Shown here: positions 1 to 8,424 of the stretch, in pieces
How the letters are laid out: each line of letters opens with the position of its first letter
Numbering within the stretch: position 1 is the stretch's first letter
Assembly: GCF_001421885.1 (NCBI RefSeq)
Contig: NZ_LMLH01000003.1
Location: 62,001-126,000 of the forward strand
DNA length: 64,000 bases
From: Pseudomonas sp. Leaf48
Lineage (GTDB): Bacteria; Pseudomonadota; Gammaproteobacteria; Pseudomonadales; Pseudomonadaceae
Direction: 5' to 3'
The notes under the pieces: model-generated
What the model was told of the DNA's origin: nothing
Database searches by the model: none
The model's input: the letters and a program-made list of their open reading frames with translations, nothing else
Made by a program: the position numbers and the translations under genes

Positions 1-49
1 GTAGCCACGAAAGAACTCATGAACAAAAATAAGACAGGACGCATTAGCT

Positions 50-838
50 ATGAACGTGATGAAGCGGCTGACACCCTATACCGGATTGAGAGTTTTGATT
101 TCCGGTGGGGCAGCAGGCATCGGCGAATCGATCGCGGCTGCATATCTCGAAATTGGGGCAAGAGTCCATGTATGTGATGTAAGTGAGCAGGCGATCGCAC
201 AATTTCGTGATCGCTATCCAGAGGCTTTGGCCACATTGGCTGACGTCTCCGACTCTGCTCAAATTAAGCGAGTCTTCGAGATACAACAGGAGTGGGTGGA
301 TGGGCTCGATGTACTGATCAACAATGCAGGCATCGCAGGGCCAACGGGCGGAATCGACAAGATTACCGATGCCGAATGGGAACAGACAATAGACATCAAT
401 CTCAATGCGCAGTATCGCTTCGCTCATCATGCTGTCCCCCTCCTAACGAAGTCAGAACACGCACACATCATTCATATTTCATCGGTCGCGGGGCGCTTAG
501 GCTATGCCTGGCGGACTCCATACGCCGCGACCAAGTGGGCCATCGTTGGTCTTATGAAGTCATTGGCAGCCGAGTTGGGCGAAAAAGACATTCGAGTCAA
601 CGCACTGCTGCCTGGCATCGTCGAGGGCCCGCGCCAGGATCGCGTCATCAGTGATCGCGCCAAACAGTTAGGCATTTCAGAGCCGGAGATGCGCCAACAA
701 ACATTGAAGAAAATCTCATTGCGCCGGATGACTCCACCCGAAGACGTGGCAGCAATGGCCTTATTTCTATGCTCTCCTGCTGCTAACAATGTGACAGGAC
801 AAGCGATCAGCATCGACGGCAATGTCGAGTATCTTTGA
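50..838 (+). CDS. SDR family oxidoreductase
   Basis: Classical short-chain dehydrogenase of 262 residues, the normal length. The dinucleotide-binding motif is near residues 19-25 (GGAAGIG, the first residue differing from the usual TGxxxGIG). The NNAG motif is at 91-94 and the catalytic Ser145-Tyr158-xxx-Lys162 set is present. Asp43 at the end of the second strand favours NAD over NADP. It would oxidise a secondary alcohol or reduce a ketone; the substrate is not evident. It lies just before the GntR regulator and opposite the BKACE operon, so it probably serves the same pathway. A second ATG at codon 4 is possible; no strong ribosome-binding site separates the two. Confidence 0.85.
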   Translation: MNVMKRLTPYTGLRVLISGGAAGIGESIAAAYLEIGARVHVCDVSEQAIAQFRDRYPEALATLADVSDSAQIKRVFEIQQEWVDGLDVLINNAGIAGPTGGIDKITDAEWEQTIDINLNAQYRFAHHAVPLLTKSEHAHIIHISSVAGRLGYAWRTPYAATKWAIVGLMKSLAAELGEKDIRVNALLPGIVEGPRQDRVISDRAKQLGISEPEMRQQTLKKISLRRMTPPEDVAAMALFLCSPAANNVTGQAISIDGNVEYL

Positions 839-853
839 TTAGTCAGACCCACA

Positions 854-883
854 CGTCTCGCCACCGACCTTGGTAGCGAGACG
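854..883 (+). terminator. Stem-loop after the SDR gene
   Basis: Eight-base perfect stem (CGTCTCGC / GCGAGACG) with a 14-nt loop, 16 nt after the SDR stop. No good T-run follows, so termination is uncertain. Confidence 0.35.
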
Positions 884-947
884 CTTATTGGGCGTGTGCT
901 AGAGAACTCGTTTCTCCCGAATCCCGTCACTTTCTATACCGGCACAT

Positions 948-961
948 CCGTGATCACAGTT
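948..961. promoter_or_regulatory. Probable GntR operator (GTGATCACAG)
   Basis: The palindromic block GTGATCACAG at 950-959 lies about 40 nt before the -10 of the GntR gene. The identical 10-mer recurs at 6840-6849 upstream of the BKACE operon. FadR-type GntR proteins commonly bind short GT-rich palindromes and repress themselves. Assigning the site to this regulator is inference. Confidence 0.45.
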
Positions 962-996
962 GTCTCAATTTCCTATGCCGGCTGATCGAACCTGCC

Positions 997-1002
997 TATA
1001 AT
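997..1002 (+). promoter_or_regulatory. Perfect -10 box (TATAAT) of the GntR gene
   Basis: TATAAT ends 7 nt before the ATG at 1010 and no Shine-Dalgarno lies between. Transcription would start at or near the A of the ATG, giving a leaderless mRNA. No convincing -35 is visible. Confidence 0.45.
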
Positions 1003-1009
1003 TCTCGCC

Positions 1010-1729
1010 ATGAACCTATCCACACTCGTAACCCCCATGATCCGCCAGACTCTCAGTGCGGACGTTTATGCCCAGCTGCGTGATCTGCTGATAAGCGGAC
1101 GCGTTATGCCTGGGGAAAAGCTCTCGCTCAGATCTATAGCGGACGCTCTTGGTGTTAGCGTCATGCCAGTGCGAGAAGCGGTTCACAGGTTGGTCGCTGA
1201 GCAAGCGCTTGAAATGGCGGCTAATCGATATATTCGCGTTCCTGTACTGACGGTCAGCCAATTCCGGGAAATCACCAGTATCCGGTTGAATCTGGAGGGG
1301 CAAGCTGCAGCTCGTGCTGCGGAGCTTGTTGATTCGCAGGCGCTGGCTGAGATTGAAAAGATACACGAGGCATTTTGCGCAGAGTTTGCAAAAGGCGCTC
1401 CCGATGAGTCACGGCTGATTACGCTGAACAAAGAATTGCATTTCGCAATTTATAATCAGGCGGACATGCCCATCCTGCTCCAGATAGTTGAGTCCCTGTG
1501 GCTGAGAATAGGGCCTATCATCAACTATGACCTACGATCTGGCACTGAGCGTGTGGTTCAGCGAGTGCAAGCCAGTCATCACGCAGCGATGGTTGATGCT
1601 TTAAAGAAGGGTGACTCCGTTGCCGCCTGTGAATCACTGCAAGATGACATCAAAAGTGCTGCCGAGTTTATCCTGAATACAGGGGCGCTGATCGTTGCCG
1701 ATGCGCACAAGCCTGTCGAAGCTGATTAA
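1010..1729 (+). CDS. GntR family regulator, FadR subfamily
   Basis: A 239-residue regulator with an N-terminal winged helix (about residues 13-75, recognition segment SIADALGVSVMPVREAV) and a helical FCD ligand domain from about 80. FadR-type members usually sense an organic acid or acyl compound and repress catabolic operons. It is convergent with the UxaA operon, with a terminator between. The matching palindrome at its own promoter and at the operon promoter suggests it controls both. ATG1010 has no Shine-Dalgarno; an in-frame ATG at 1037 is an alternative start. Confidence 0.9.
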   Translation: MNLSTLVTPMIRQTLSADVYAQLRDLLISGRVMPGEKLSLRSIADALGVSVMPVREAVHRLVAEQALEMAANRYIRVPVLTVSQFREITSIRLNLEGQAAARAAELVDSQALAEIEKIHEAFCAEFAKGAPDESRLITLNKELHFAIYNQADMPILLQIVESLWLRIGPIINYDLRSGTERVVQRVQASHHAAMVDALKKGDSVAACESLQDDIKSAAEFILNTGALIVADAHKPVEAD

Positions 1730-1746
1730 TTCCACCAACATGTTTT

Positions 1747-1783
1747 AAAAAGAGGCGCCTGGTATCAGGGCGCCTCTTTTTTT
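1747..1783. terminator. Bidirectional intrinsic terminator
   Basis: Nine-base stem AGAGGCGCC / GGCGCCTCT with T-runs on both strands, between the convergent GntR and UxaA-family genes. Confidence 0.9.
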
Positions 1784-1793
1784 CACTCGCTTA

Positions 1794-3320
1794 TTACATT
1801 TGAGCGCCGATCATCCAAGGCACTGTTTCTTCATTGCCGACGCCCAACGCCTCGCTTTTAGATTTTTCTCCAGAAGCCACTCGTATGAGCATGTCGAAAA
1901 TCTCTTTACCCTTCGATTCAAGGGTGGCGTCGCCATCCATGACATCCCCGCAGTTGATGTCCATATCATCCTTCATGCGAGTGTACATTTTGGTATTCGT
2001 CGCAAGCTTGATCGAAGGAGCAGGTTTGGCGCCAAAGCACGAGCCGCGTCCGGTGGTGAACGCAACGAGATTTGCGCCGCTGGCGATTTGGCCAGTGGCT
2101 CCCATCGGGTCATAGCCAGGCGCATCCATGAACACCAAGCCTCGGACTGTAATGGGCTCGGCGTAACGATAAACGCCCATGAGTGCTGAGGAGCCACTTT
2201 TGGCAACTGCACCTAGAGACTTTTCGAGAATGGTCGTCAGGCCGCCGGCCTTGTTACCAGGCGTGGGGTTGTTATCAATACTGCCTTTTTCGCGGTCTGC
2301 GTAGCTTTCCCACCATTTGATAAGGTCGACGATACCCTGGCCGACCTCACGGGTTGCAGCGCGACGAGTCAGCAGGTGTTCAGCGCCGTAGATCTCCGGC
2401 GTTTCGCTAAGGATGGCAGTTCCACCTTGCGCTACGAGCATATCGACAGCCACACCGAGGGCGGGGTTGGCCGTGATGCCCGAGTATCCGTCTGAACCGC
2501 CGCACTGGAGCGCCACGGTCAGGTGCCGCGCCGAGACCGGCTCGCGTCGGCACTCGTTGGCAACCGGCAGCATCGATTCCACGGCGGCAATGGCGGCATC
2601 CGCTGCGTTGCGGGTTCCGCCAACGTCTTGGATGACCACGGGAGCGATAAGCTTGCCGGTCTCGATGCCCTGGGCCATGAACAGCGCACCCATTTGATTG
2701 GCTTCACAGCCAAGGCCGATGACGACCACGCCAGCGAAGTTGGCGTGCTTGATGAAACCGCCTAGCGTGCGCCGCAGTTGGTTCACCCCCTCGCCATTGT
2801 GCTCTATGCAGCAACCGAAGCTGTGGGTGATCGGCACCACACCGTCCACGTTTGGGTAAGCATCCAGCACACCGTTTCGCGAGAAGTGTTCAACCACCAT
2901 TTTGGTAACAGTGGAGGAGCAGTTCACAGTGCTCACTACACCAATGTAGTTTCGAGTTGCTACTCGCCCGTCAGCGCGGACGAAACCTTGGAATGTCACA
3001 GGAGAGGCTGCAGGCGACGCGACTTTGGCATCCTCGCCGAACGCGTAGTCTCGCTCGAACGTCGCCATCTCCAGATTGTGCGTATGCACGTAATCGCCTG
3101 GCTCAATGGGTTTAGTAGCAAAGCCAATGATCTGGCCATAACGCAGAACAGGTTCACCTGGGTTTACGTGTGCAAGGGCAATTTTGTGCGCTGCGGGCAC
3201 ATCGGCGAGCACCACGATATTACCGAACTCCGCAACCACGGTTCCTTGAGGTATCGAAGCGCGTGCAATTGCAACATTATCGTCGGGATGTAGTTTAAGT
3301 GCCAGGGATGTACTCTTCAT
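1794..3320 (-). CDS. UxaA family hydrolase (altronate/galactarate dehydratase type)
   Basis: A 508-residue enzyme with the two-part layout of altronate dehydratase: an SAF-type domain (about 10-85) and a long UxaA/GarD catalytic region (about 105-500). Family motifs include HSFGCC (166-171), GLGCEANQ (202-209) and a late GRGSCFG. Known members dehydrate sugar acids or split sulfolactate using Fe(II) or Mn(II). It is the last gene of a four-gene minus-strand operon and overlaps the transporter stop by 4 nt, so it is translationally coupled. GAGGAC precedes the ATG. The substrate is probably a hydroxylated acid imported by the neighbour; the exact compound is unknown. Confidence 0.85.
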   Translation of the reverse strand: MKSTSLALKLHPDDNVAIARASIPQGTVVAEFGNIVVLADVPAAHKIALAHVNPGEPVLRYGQIIGFATKPIEPGDYVHTHNLEMATFERDYAFGEDAKVASPAASPVTFQGFVRADGRVATRNYIGVVSTVNCSSTVTKMVVEHFSRNGVLDAYPNVDGVVPITHSFGCCIEHNGEGVNQLRRTLGGFIKHANFAGVVVIGLGCEANQMGALFMAQGIETGKLIAPVVIQDVGGTRNAADAAIAAVESMLPVANECRREPVSARHLTVALQCGGSDGYSGITANPALGVAVDMLVAQGGTAILSETPEIYGAEHLLTRRAATREVGQGIVDLIKWWESYADREKGSIDNNPTPGNKAGGLTTILEKSLGAVAKSGSSALMGVYRYAEPITVRGLVFMDAPGYDPMGATGQIASGANLVAFTTGRGSCFGAKPAPSIKLATNTKMYTRMKDDMDINCGDVMDGDATLESKGKEIFDMLIRVASGEKSKSEALGVGNEETVPWMIGAQM

Positions 3321-4687
3321 TTTGTCCTCGCATTATCAGTAATACACGGCGCAGCCTGGGGCAATACAATGTTGTCCCGCGTTTTTTTAGTAATCGTTTC
3401 TTGTGCCTGACGTAGTTTCAAACTCAGGAATGCCGCGAGCGTTAAAAGAGCCGCTACAATAATGAGTCCATTCTTCGTACTCCCAGTAGTTTGTTCAACG
3501 AATCCCAGAAGTGAAGGGCCGAAGAAACCACCAGTAATACCAAAGGTATTCACTAACGCCAGACCCGCCGCCATACCTGCTCCCGCCAGTCTTGAACTGG
3601 CAAAGAGGAATATCACAGGCTGAACAACGAAAAACATCGATGCCGTAAGAGTGAATCCTATTAGAGCTATCAGTGGAGTGGTAAAGGCCGCGATGGTCAA
3701 TCCAGCCGACATCAGGAGCAGCCCACCGAACATTATTTTGCGTGAAATTTTCGGAGTAGTTGCATACTTTGGAAGAAACGCTGCCCCGAGTGCTGCTGCG
3801 ATCCATGGGATTGAGTTTAACAATCCTATTTGTAACGATGACAAGCCTCCATACGTGCCAATGATGCCCGGCAAGAAGAAAATTACCGAATACACACTAA
3901 CTTGGTGGAGGAAGTACACCGCGATCGCAAGCCAAATCTGAGGGATTTTAAGAACGCCCTTAAAAGAATGACCTACATTGCCGGAGGCGATTTCTTCATC
4001 ATGTTCTTTCTTCAGAACTTGCTCTACTTCAGTGACTTGTTCCTTTGATAGCCAACTTGCCGTAGATGGGCCGTCCGGAAGCTTTCGCCAAATCACGACG
4101 GAGAATAGAACAGCTGGAATTCCCTCCAAGAAGAACAGCCACTGCCAGCCGTGCCAACCCCAGATTCCATCCATCTCTAACAGCAGCCCGCCAACCGGCC
4201 CGCTGATGATATTCGCGAGACAGACCCCGATTAGAAAATAGCCACTGGCTCGTGCCCTTTGCTCACGACCAAACCAATAGGTTAAATAGAGCATTACACC
4301 TGGGAACAATCCGGCTTCAGCTGCGCCCAGTAGCGCGCGGGCAATGTAAAACGTAGTCTCATCGGTGATGAAGGCCATACCGGCAGACAACAACCCCCAG
4401 GTGATCATGATCCTGGTGATCCAGAGTCGGGCACCTACCCGGTGCATGATCAGGTTACTGGGTACCTCCATGAGTGCATAGGTAAGGAAGAAGAGCCCTG
4501 CACCAAAACCGTAGGCGGCAGCGGAAATACCCAGGTCTACTGCCATGTGTGTTTTGGCAAGTGAAATGTTAGTTCTGTCTAGAAAGCTTATAACGTAAGC
4601 AAAGATCAACATCGGCATTAGTTTGCGAAACATTAAAGCGTTCAGCGACTGTCCCTTTTGTGTTTTTGTATGGGTCGTAGCTAACAT
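3317..4687 (-). CDS. MFS transporter, anion:cation symporter family
   Basis: A 456-residue membrane protein with about 12 hydrophobic segments. The early FLDRTNISLAK segment is typical of the ACS family that imports hexuronates, glucarate, tartrate or phthalate. The stop overlaps the UxaA start by 4 nt (ATGA). With GAGGAG 12 nt upstream, the ATG at 4687 is reasonable. Its place between the BKACE and dehydratase genes suggests it brings in the sugar-acid or hydroxyacid substrate of this operon. Confidence 0.88.
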   Translation of the reverse strand: MLATTHTKTQKGQSLNALMFRKLMPMLIFAYVISFLDRTNISLAKTHMAVDLGISAAAYGFGAGLFFLTYALMEVPSNLIMHRVGARLWITRIMITWGLLSAGMAFITDETTFYIARALLGAAEAGLFPGVMLYLTYWFGREQRARASGYFLIGVCLANIISGPVGGLLLEMDGIWGWHGWQWLFFLEGIPAVLFSVVIWRKLPDGPSTASWLSKEQVTEVEQVLKKEHDEEIASGNVGHSFKGVLKIPQIWLAIAVYFLHQVSVYSVIFFLPGIIGTYGGLSSLQIGLLNSIPWIAAALGAAFLPKYATTPKISRKIMFGGLLLMSAGLTIAAFTTPLIALIGFTLTASMFFVVQPVIFLFASSRLAGAGMAAGLALVNTFGITGGFFGPSLLGFVEQTTGSTKNGLIIVAALLTLAAFLSLKLRQAQETITKKTRDNIVLPQAAPCITDNARTK

Positions 4688-4796
4688 GGTTCATTTTCTC
4701 CTCATGAGGATAAGTTGCTGAGACGCGGGTGTTGTGCCGCGATCTTTAGTTATCAAAATATCCTCTATATAGGCTTTACGGGAATGAAACCCGCGC

Positions 4797-5723
4797 TTAG
4801 AAATTGACGTTATCGCCACCTTTGAGCTTCAGGATTTCCCTGGCGTCAGCAGGTGTCGCCACTTCAAGTGAAAGCCCTTCGAGAATTTTGCGCATGCGCG
4901 AGACTTGATCGGCGTTGCTTTTTGCCAATTGGCCCGGCCCGTCCCAAAGCGAGTCTTCAAGACCTACACGCACGTGTCCTCCAAGCGTGGCTGATTGAGC
5001 ACCAATGCTCATCTGCTGCTTTCCTGCTGGAAGAACCGACCACTGATAGTCATCTCCAAAGAGACGATCAGCTGTGCGCCGCATATGAAGTACGTCCTCA
5101 GGGTGACCGCCGATACCGCCCAAAATGCCGAAAACCGATTGGATCAAAAATGGGGGTTTGATGAGGCCGCGATCAATGAAATGTGCAGCGGTATAGAGAT
5201 GCCCAATGTCATAGCATTCGATTTCGAAACGGGTACCGTTCTCACTACATGACTCGAGGATGTGGGCTATATCGGTAAATGTGTTTTTGAAAATGCGGTC
5301 ATGGCTGCCAGCGAGGTATGGTTCCTCCCAAGCGTGTTTGAACTCCTTAAACCGATTGAGCATTGGGTAAAGACCCATGTTCATCGTGCCCATGTTCAGT
5401 GAGGCCACTTCCGGTTTGAACTGATGTGCTGGACGAAGTCGATCTTCAAGCGACATTGTCGGTGCGCCACCTGTAGTCAGGTTTATCACCACATCGCTAG
5501 CCTCTTTAATAGCCGGCAGAAACTGCTTAAACAGTTCCGGATCCTGAGAGGGGCTGCCATCAATTGGATTACGAGCATGTAGGTGAACAATTGAGGCGCC
5601 AGCCTCAGCGGCACCAATCGCCGCTTCGGCAATTTGACCTGGTGTTACCGGCAGGTAACGGGACATGGAAGGTGTATGAATTGCGCCGGTGACCGCGCAA
5701 GTGATGATGACTTTACGAGCCAT
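4797..5723 (-). CDS. BKACE family beta-keto acid cleavage enzyme (DUF849)
   Basis: A 308-residue protein of the Kce/BKACE family. The Zn-binding HLHAR motif is at 47-51 and GGHVRVGLEDSLW sits in the C-terminal third. These TIM-barrel enzymes condense a beta-keto acid with acetyl-CoA, giving acetoacetate and a new CoA ester. GGAGGT lies 5 nt before the ATG. It follows a 3-hydroxyacid dehydrogenase by 50 nt; that enzyme would supply the 3-keto substrate. Which beta-keto acid is used cannot be read from sequence. Dehydrocarnitine and 3-keto sugar acids are both possible. Confidence 0.88.
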   Translation of the reverse strand: MARKVIITCAVTGAIHTPSMSRYLPVTPGQIAEAAIGAAEAGASIVHLHARNPIDGSPSQDPELFKQFLPAIKEASDVVINLTTGGAPTMSLEDRLRPAHQFKPEVASLNMGTMNMGLYPMLNRFKEFKHAWEEPYLAGSHDRIFKNTFTDIAHILESCSENGTRFEIECYDIGHLYTAAHFIDRGLIKPPFLIQSVFGILGGIGGHPEDVLHMRRTADRLFGDDYQWSVLPAGKQQMSIGAQSATLGGHVRVGLEDSLWDGPGQLAKSNADQVSRMRKILEGLSLEVATPADAREILKLKGGDNVNF

Positions 5724-5773
5724 GGTGACCTCCTGGTTACTTTTATTTTGGTGTTCAGGATGAAGTGATGCCG

Positions 5774-6736
5774 TCAGGAATTTGGTGCTTGACGCTTGTG
5801 CGCAGCGAGAGCCATAAGGCGGCGGTCACGCCAGGCGGATCGCAACGCAATTCCTTCGAGTTCAAGTTTTTGGCGGCGCTCGTCATGTACTCGGGCGACT
5901 GCTGATTCCGACCAATCAAAAGCATTTTCGGAATTGATCGTTTCGCGATTTTGCTGACCGTAGCGTTTGGCATAGTCAGATACGCCGGCAGGGGCGTTGA
6001 GATCGATGGTTTCGAAGGGGCCCATAAATGACCAGCGGAGGGCGAGTCCATCTTTGAGCACCCGATCAATATCCTCAGAGCTAGCAAAGCCTTCCTCATG
6101 CAATTTGAAGCATTCGTTGAGGACTGCTGCTTGGACTCGGTTCAACAAGAAGCCGTGGATCTCTCGAGATAGAACGACAGAGCTCTGCCCTGCTGCGGTG
6201 TAGATCTCATGCGCTCGAATCATCACTTCAGATTCTGTCCACGGCGCAGGGCAAAGCTCCACAAGAGGAACTAAGTAAGGTGGGTTGGTAGGGTGTGCAA
6301 CTACGCAGCGCCCCCGACCTGGTAGATCTTTAGTGAACTCGGAGGCCGGTAACCATGAAGTTGAACTGGCAAGAATCGCGGCCTTGGGCGCCAACGCATC
6401 CATTCGACTGAAGATATCGATTTTCGCCTCCACCGTTTCCCGAACGTTTTCCTGTACGAGCACCACGTCACGTAGCGCATCAGCCAAGTCGGGAACGCAA
6501 GTAATGCGTGCCAGCACGGTGAGGGGGGCGTCATTAAGAAGATCGAATTCTGCGAGCTCATTAAGTCTCGCTTCGATGTAGGCATGGCTGTTCTGCATTG
6601 TCTGCAGATCCATGTCGTGTAAACGCACCGGATGTCCCGCCCGAGCAAAAACAATCGCCCAAGCTCTCCCAATCAGGCCTGCGCCAACGATTGCAATGGG
6701 GCCACGCTCGGTCGCAGATGGAGTTGTACTTCGCAT
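5774..6736 (-). CDS. 3-hydroxyacyl-CoA / L-gulonate / carnitine dehydrogenase-like protein
   Basis: A 320-residue NAD-dependent dehydrogenase of the lambda-crystallin / L-carnitine dehydrogenase group. The Rossmann motif GAGLIG is at 18-23, an acidic residue follows strand 2 (HDMD, NAD preference), and HPTNPP with the catalytic His is near 148. I chose the ATG at 6736 because GGAGA lies 7 nt before it; the longer in-frame TTG start is weaker. It is the first gene of the operon and its product fits the BKACE enzyme next door: oxidation of a 3-hydroxy acid to a 3-keto acid. Confidence 0.85.
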   Translation of the reverse strand: MRSTTPSATERGPIAIVGAGLIGRAWAIVFARAGHPVRLHDMDLQTMQNSHAYIEARLNELAEFDLLNDAPLTVLARITCVPDLADALRDVVLVQENVRETVEAKIDIFSRMDALAPKAAILASSTSWLPASEFTKDLPGRGRCVVAHPTNPPYLVPLVELCPAPWTESEVMIRAHEIYTAAGQSSVVLSREIHGFLLNRVQAAVLNECFKLHEEGFASSEDIDRVLKDGLALRWSFMGPFETIDLNAPAGVSDYAKRYGQQNRETINSENAFDWSESAVARVHDERRQKLELEGIALRSAWRDRRLMALAAHKRQAPNS

Positions 6737-6837
6737 GATGTTCTCCAAATTTTGTATTTATGTTTAGGAGTAATCGTTTGAGCGGTTGGTGAACAATGCT
6801 GACGCTCAGATGTTCGCTCTGAGACAGATGCTATCCA

Positions 6838-6849
6838 CTGTGATCACAG
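6838..6849. promoter_or_regulatory. Probable GntR operator of the BKACE operon
   Basis: Perfect 12-bp palindrome CTGTGATCACAG about 100 nt upstream of the operon start. Ten of its bases repeat exactly at 950-959 before the GntR gene. The CRP/Vfr-like reading (TGTGA...TCACA) has 7 rather than 6 central bases, so a GntR site is preferred. Confidence 0.5.
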
Positions 6850-6940
6850 ATCACAAGAAAATAATTCTGATTGTCTGACGATCGGCTATGGAAGGGATTC
6901 GAGGGTCGAGATAGCTCCCGCAACGGCCTGAGCCTCGGTT

Positions 6941-7028
6941 GCTCGGTGGCTCGGTGGCTCGGTGGCTCGGCGGCTCGGCGGCTCGGCGGCTCGGCGGCTC
7001 GGCGGCTCGGCGGCTCGGCGGCTCGGCG
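6941..7028. repeat. 8-bp tandem repeat, 11 copies (GCTCGGYG)
   Basis: Eleven perfect head-to-tail 8-mers: three GCTCGGTG then eight GCTCGGCG. The unit is not a multiple of 3, so it is unlikely to encode a protein. The 260-nt space between the BKACE operon promoter and the hydrolase terminator holds nothing else recognisable. Confidence 0.95.
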
Positions 7029-7099
7029 CGCTTTAGGTTTTTGTGCGGGAATAGAAAAGGTTTTTTTCGGGATTGAACCTTCGCGTTAAATAAACGCAG

Positions 7100-7122
7100 A
7101 AAAGCCCGCCTGACGAGCGGGC
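7100..7122 (-). terminator. Intrinsic terminator of the hydrolase operon
   Basis: On the minus strand, stem GCCCGC / GCGGGC with a 7-nt loop followed by TTTT, 17 nt after the hydrolase stop. Confidence 0.85.
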
Positions 7123-7138
7123 TCCTCAATCAGATCTT

Positions 7139-8359
7139 TCAGCCTGCGTGGCCGTGACCCGCTTCACGAAGGAAAGCGCGTACCGTGTCACAGAACTCCA
7201 ATGGGTTCTCAGTCATTGGATAGTGGCCAGTACCTGCGAGCACGGCGATCTTACTGCCGGGAATGCGTGATGCTGTCTCCTCAACCTTCTCTTGGTACAC
7301 CAACCAATCCGCGTCACCGCGCAGAAGTAAAACAGGCGCTTTGATCTTTCCAACTTGTTGCCGCTGATCAAAGTTCGCATAGCCTGTGAGGTCACCTTTC
7401 ATCACCTGCGGCGTGGTTCGCGAGATCTGCCACACCACCTCCCTCGCACGATCTGGTGGAGTGCGATTGCCCGTCATCGAACGAGACCAGGCACCGATGA
7501 TCTCTGGCCCATTCATGAGCAACATATCGAGGAAGAACTCGGAAACCGTCGGGGTAAAATCTGCCCCTTCAGCTGAAATGATCGCGCTGTACGCATCGGG
7601 CCGACGCGCCCCCAATTCCAGCACCAGATTGCCACCCATCGAGCATCCCATGATGGCGGGTTTCTCAAGTCCCAAGGCCTCCATAAGGTGCTCATTGAAC
7701 TCCGCATGGCGAGTGAGGCTGTGGAATGGGCCTGATTCGGGTAGCTCTGATTTGCTGTGCCCGGGGGCGTCAATTGCGATGACGCGGAACTCATCTGAGA
7801 GACCGTCCAGTACGTGCCTGTACATCAGAGAATCTTGTGATGCTGCGTGGAAGCAAACGAGTGGACGCCCCTCCCCTGATTCTTCGTAGTAAACGCGAAT
7901 TCCATCAACAGTAATGTACCGTCCTACCGTCTCTTTCCCCGACGGCTTAGGCCCGGGAGAGTACGAGACTGGTGGGTTATTATTGGCTTTCCCTACACGC
8001 TTCATTGCGTCGAACGCGCGGGCCATCACATCTACGTACTGCCATGCAGCGACCACGTTGCCCTCAATCTCAAGTTTTCCCAATCCAGGGGACAACGCTT
8101 CAAACCAGTCGATCTTTCCGTCAAGAACGCGCTGCCACTCATCATCAGCACCAGACACTATGATATCAGCGCCCAACGGGCTTCCTTCCGGGTAAACCGC
8201 AACGACTTTACCGGCGAGAACCGCAAGCGTTGAGAAACCTGTGCTGTGCTTGAATTGAATGCGCCCATCAAAATAGCGAGCAGCGGCAGTCCAATCAGCA
8301 TCACCGTTTAACTCGTCGGCGAATTGGCTCAACCATTTGACATCATTAATAAGGGTCAT
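7139..8359 (-). CDS. Alpha/beta hydrolase with an N-terminal SCP2-like domain
   Basis: A 406-residue protein. Residues 145-400 form an alpha/beta hydrolase: nucleophile elbow GCSMGG (Ser240), acid near Asp351 in RGDADW, and catalytic His near 380 in GTGHYP. Residues 1-125 are an extra domain resembling sterol-carrier (SCP2-like) folds, joined by a Pro/Gly-rich linker. That suggests binding of a hydrophobic substrate ahead of ester or C-C hydrolysis; this is inference. AGGAG lies before the ATG. It is 65 nt downstream of an MFS gene, in one transcript ended by the terminator below it. Confidence 0.8.
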   Translation of the reverse strand: MTLINDVKWLSQFADELNGDADWTAAARYFDGRIQFKHSTGFSTLAVLAGKVVAVYPEGSPLGADIIVSGADDEWQRVLDGKIDWFEALSPGLGKLEIEGNVVAAWQYVDVMARAFDAMKRVGKANNNPPVSYSPGPKPSGKETVGRYITVDGIRVYYEESGEGRPLVCFHAASQDSLMYRHVLDGLSDEFRVIAIDAPGHSKSELPESGPFHSLTRHAEFNEHLMEALGLEKPAIMGCSMGGNLVLELGARRPDAYSAIISAEGADFTPTVSEFFLDMLLMNGPEIIGAWSRSMTGNRTPPDRAREVVWQISRTTPQVMKGDLTGYANFDQRQQVGKIKAPVLLLRGDADWLVYQEKVEETASRIPGSKIAVLAGTGHYPMTENPLEFCDTVRAFLREAGHGHAG

Positions 8360-8424
8360 GACTTTCTCCTAGCTTTAGCTATCCCCAAGGGGATTTTCTT
8401 GTAAGTGCAGATACGATCGGTTCG

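Noticed and set aside
6838..6855. CRP/Vfr site before the BKACE operon
   Set aside because: TGTGA and TCACA are 7 bp apart instead of 6, and the shorter palindrome shared with the GntR promoter explains the sequence better.
6941..7028. CRISPR-like array
   Set aside because: Repeats are 8 bp and directly adjacent, with no spacers and no cas genes.
6871..7129. Ser/Ala/Arg/Gly-repeat ORFs over the 8-bp repeat, on both strands
   Set aside because: The repetitive protein comes only from translating the 8-bp tandem repeat; no start signal and the unit is not codon-sized.
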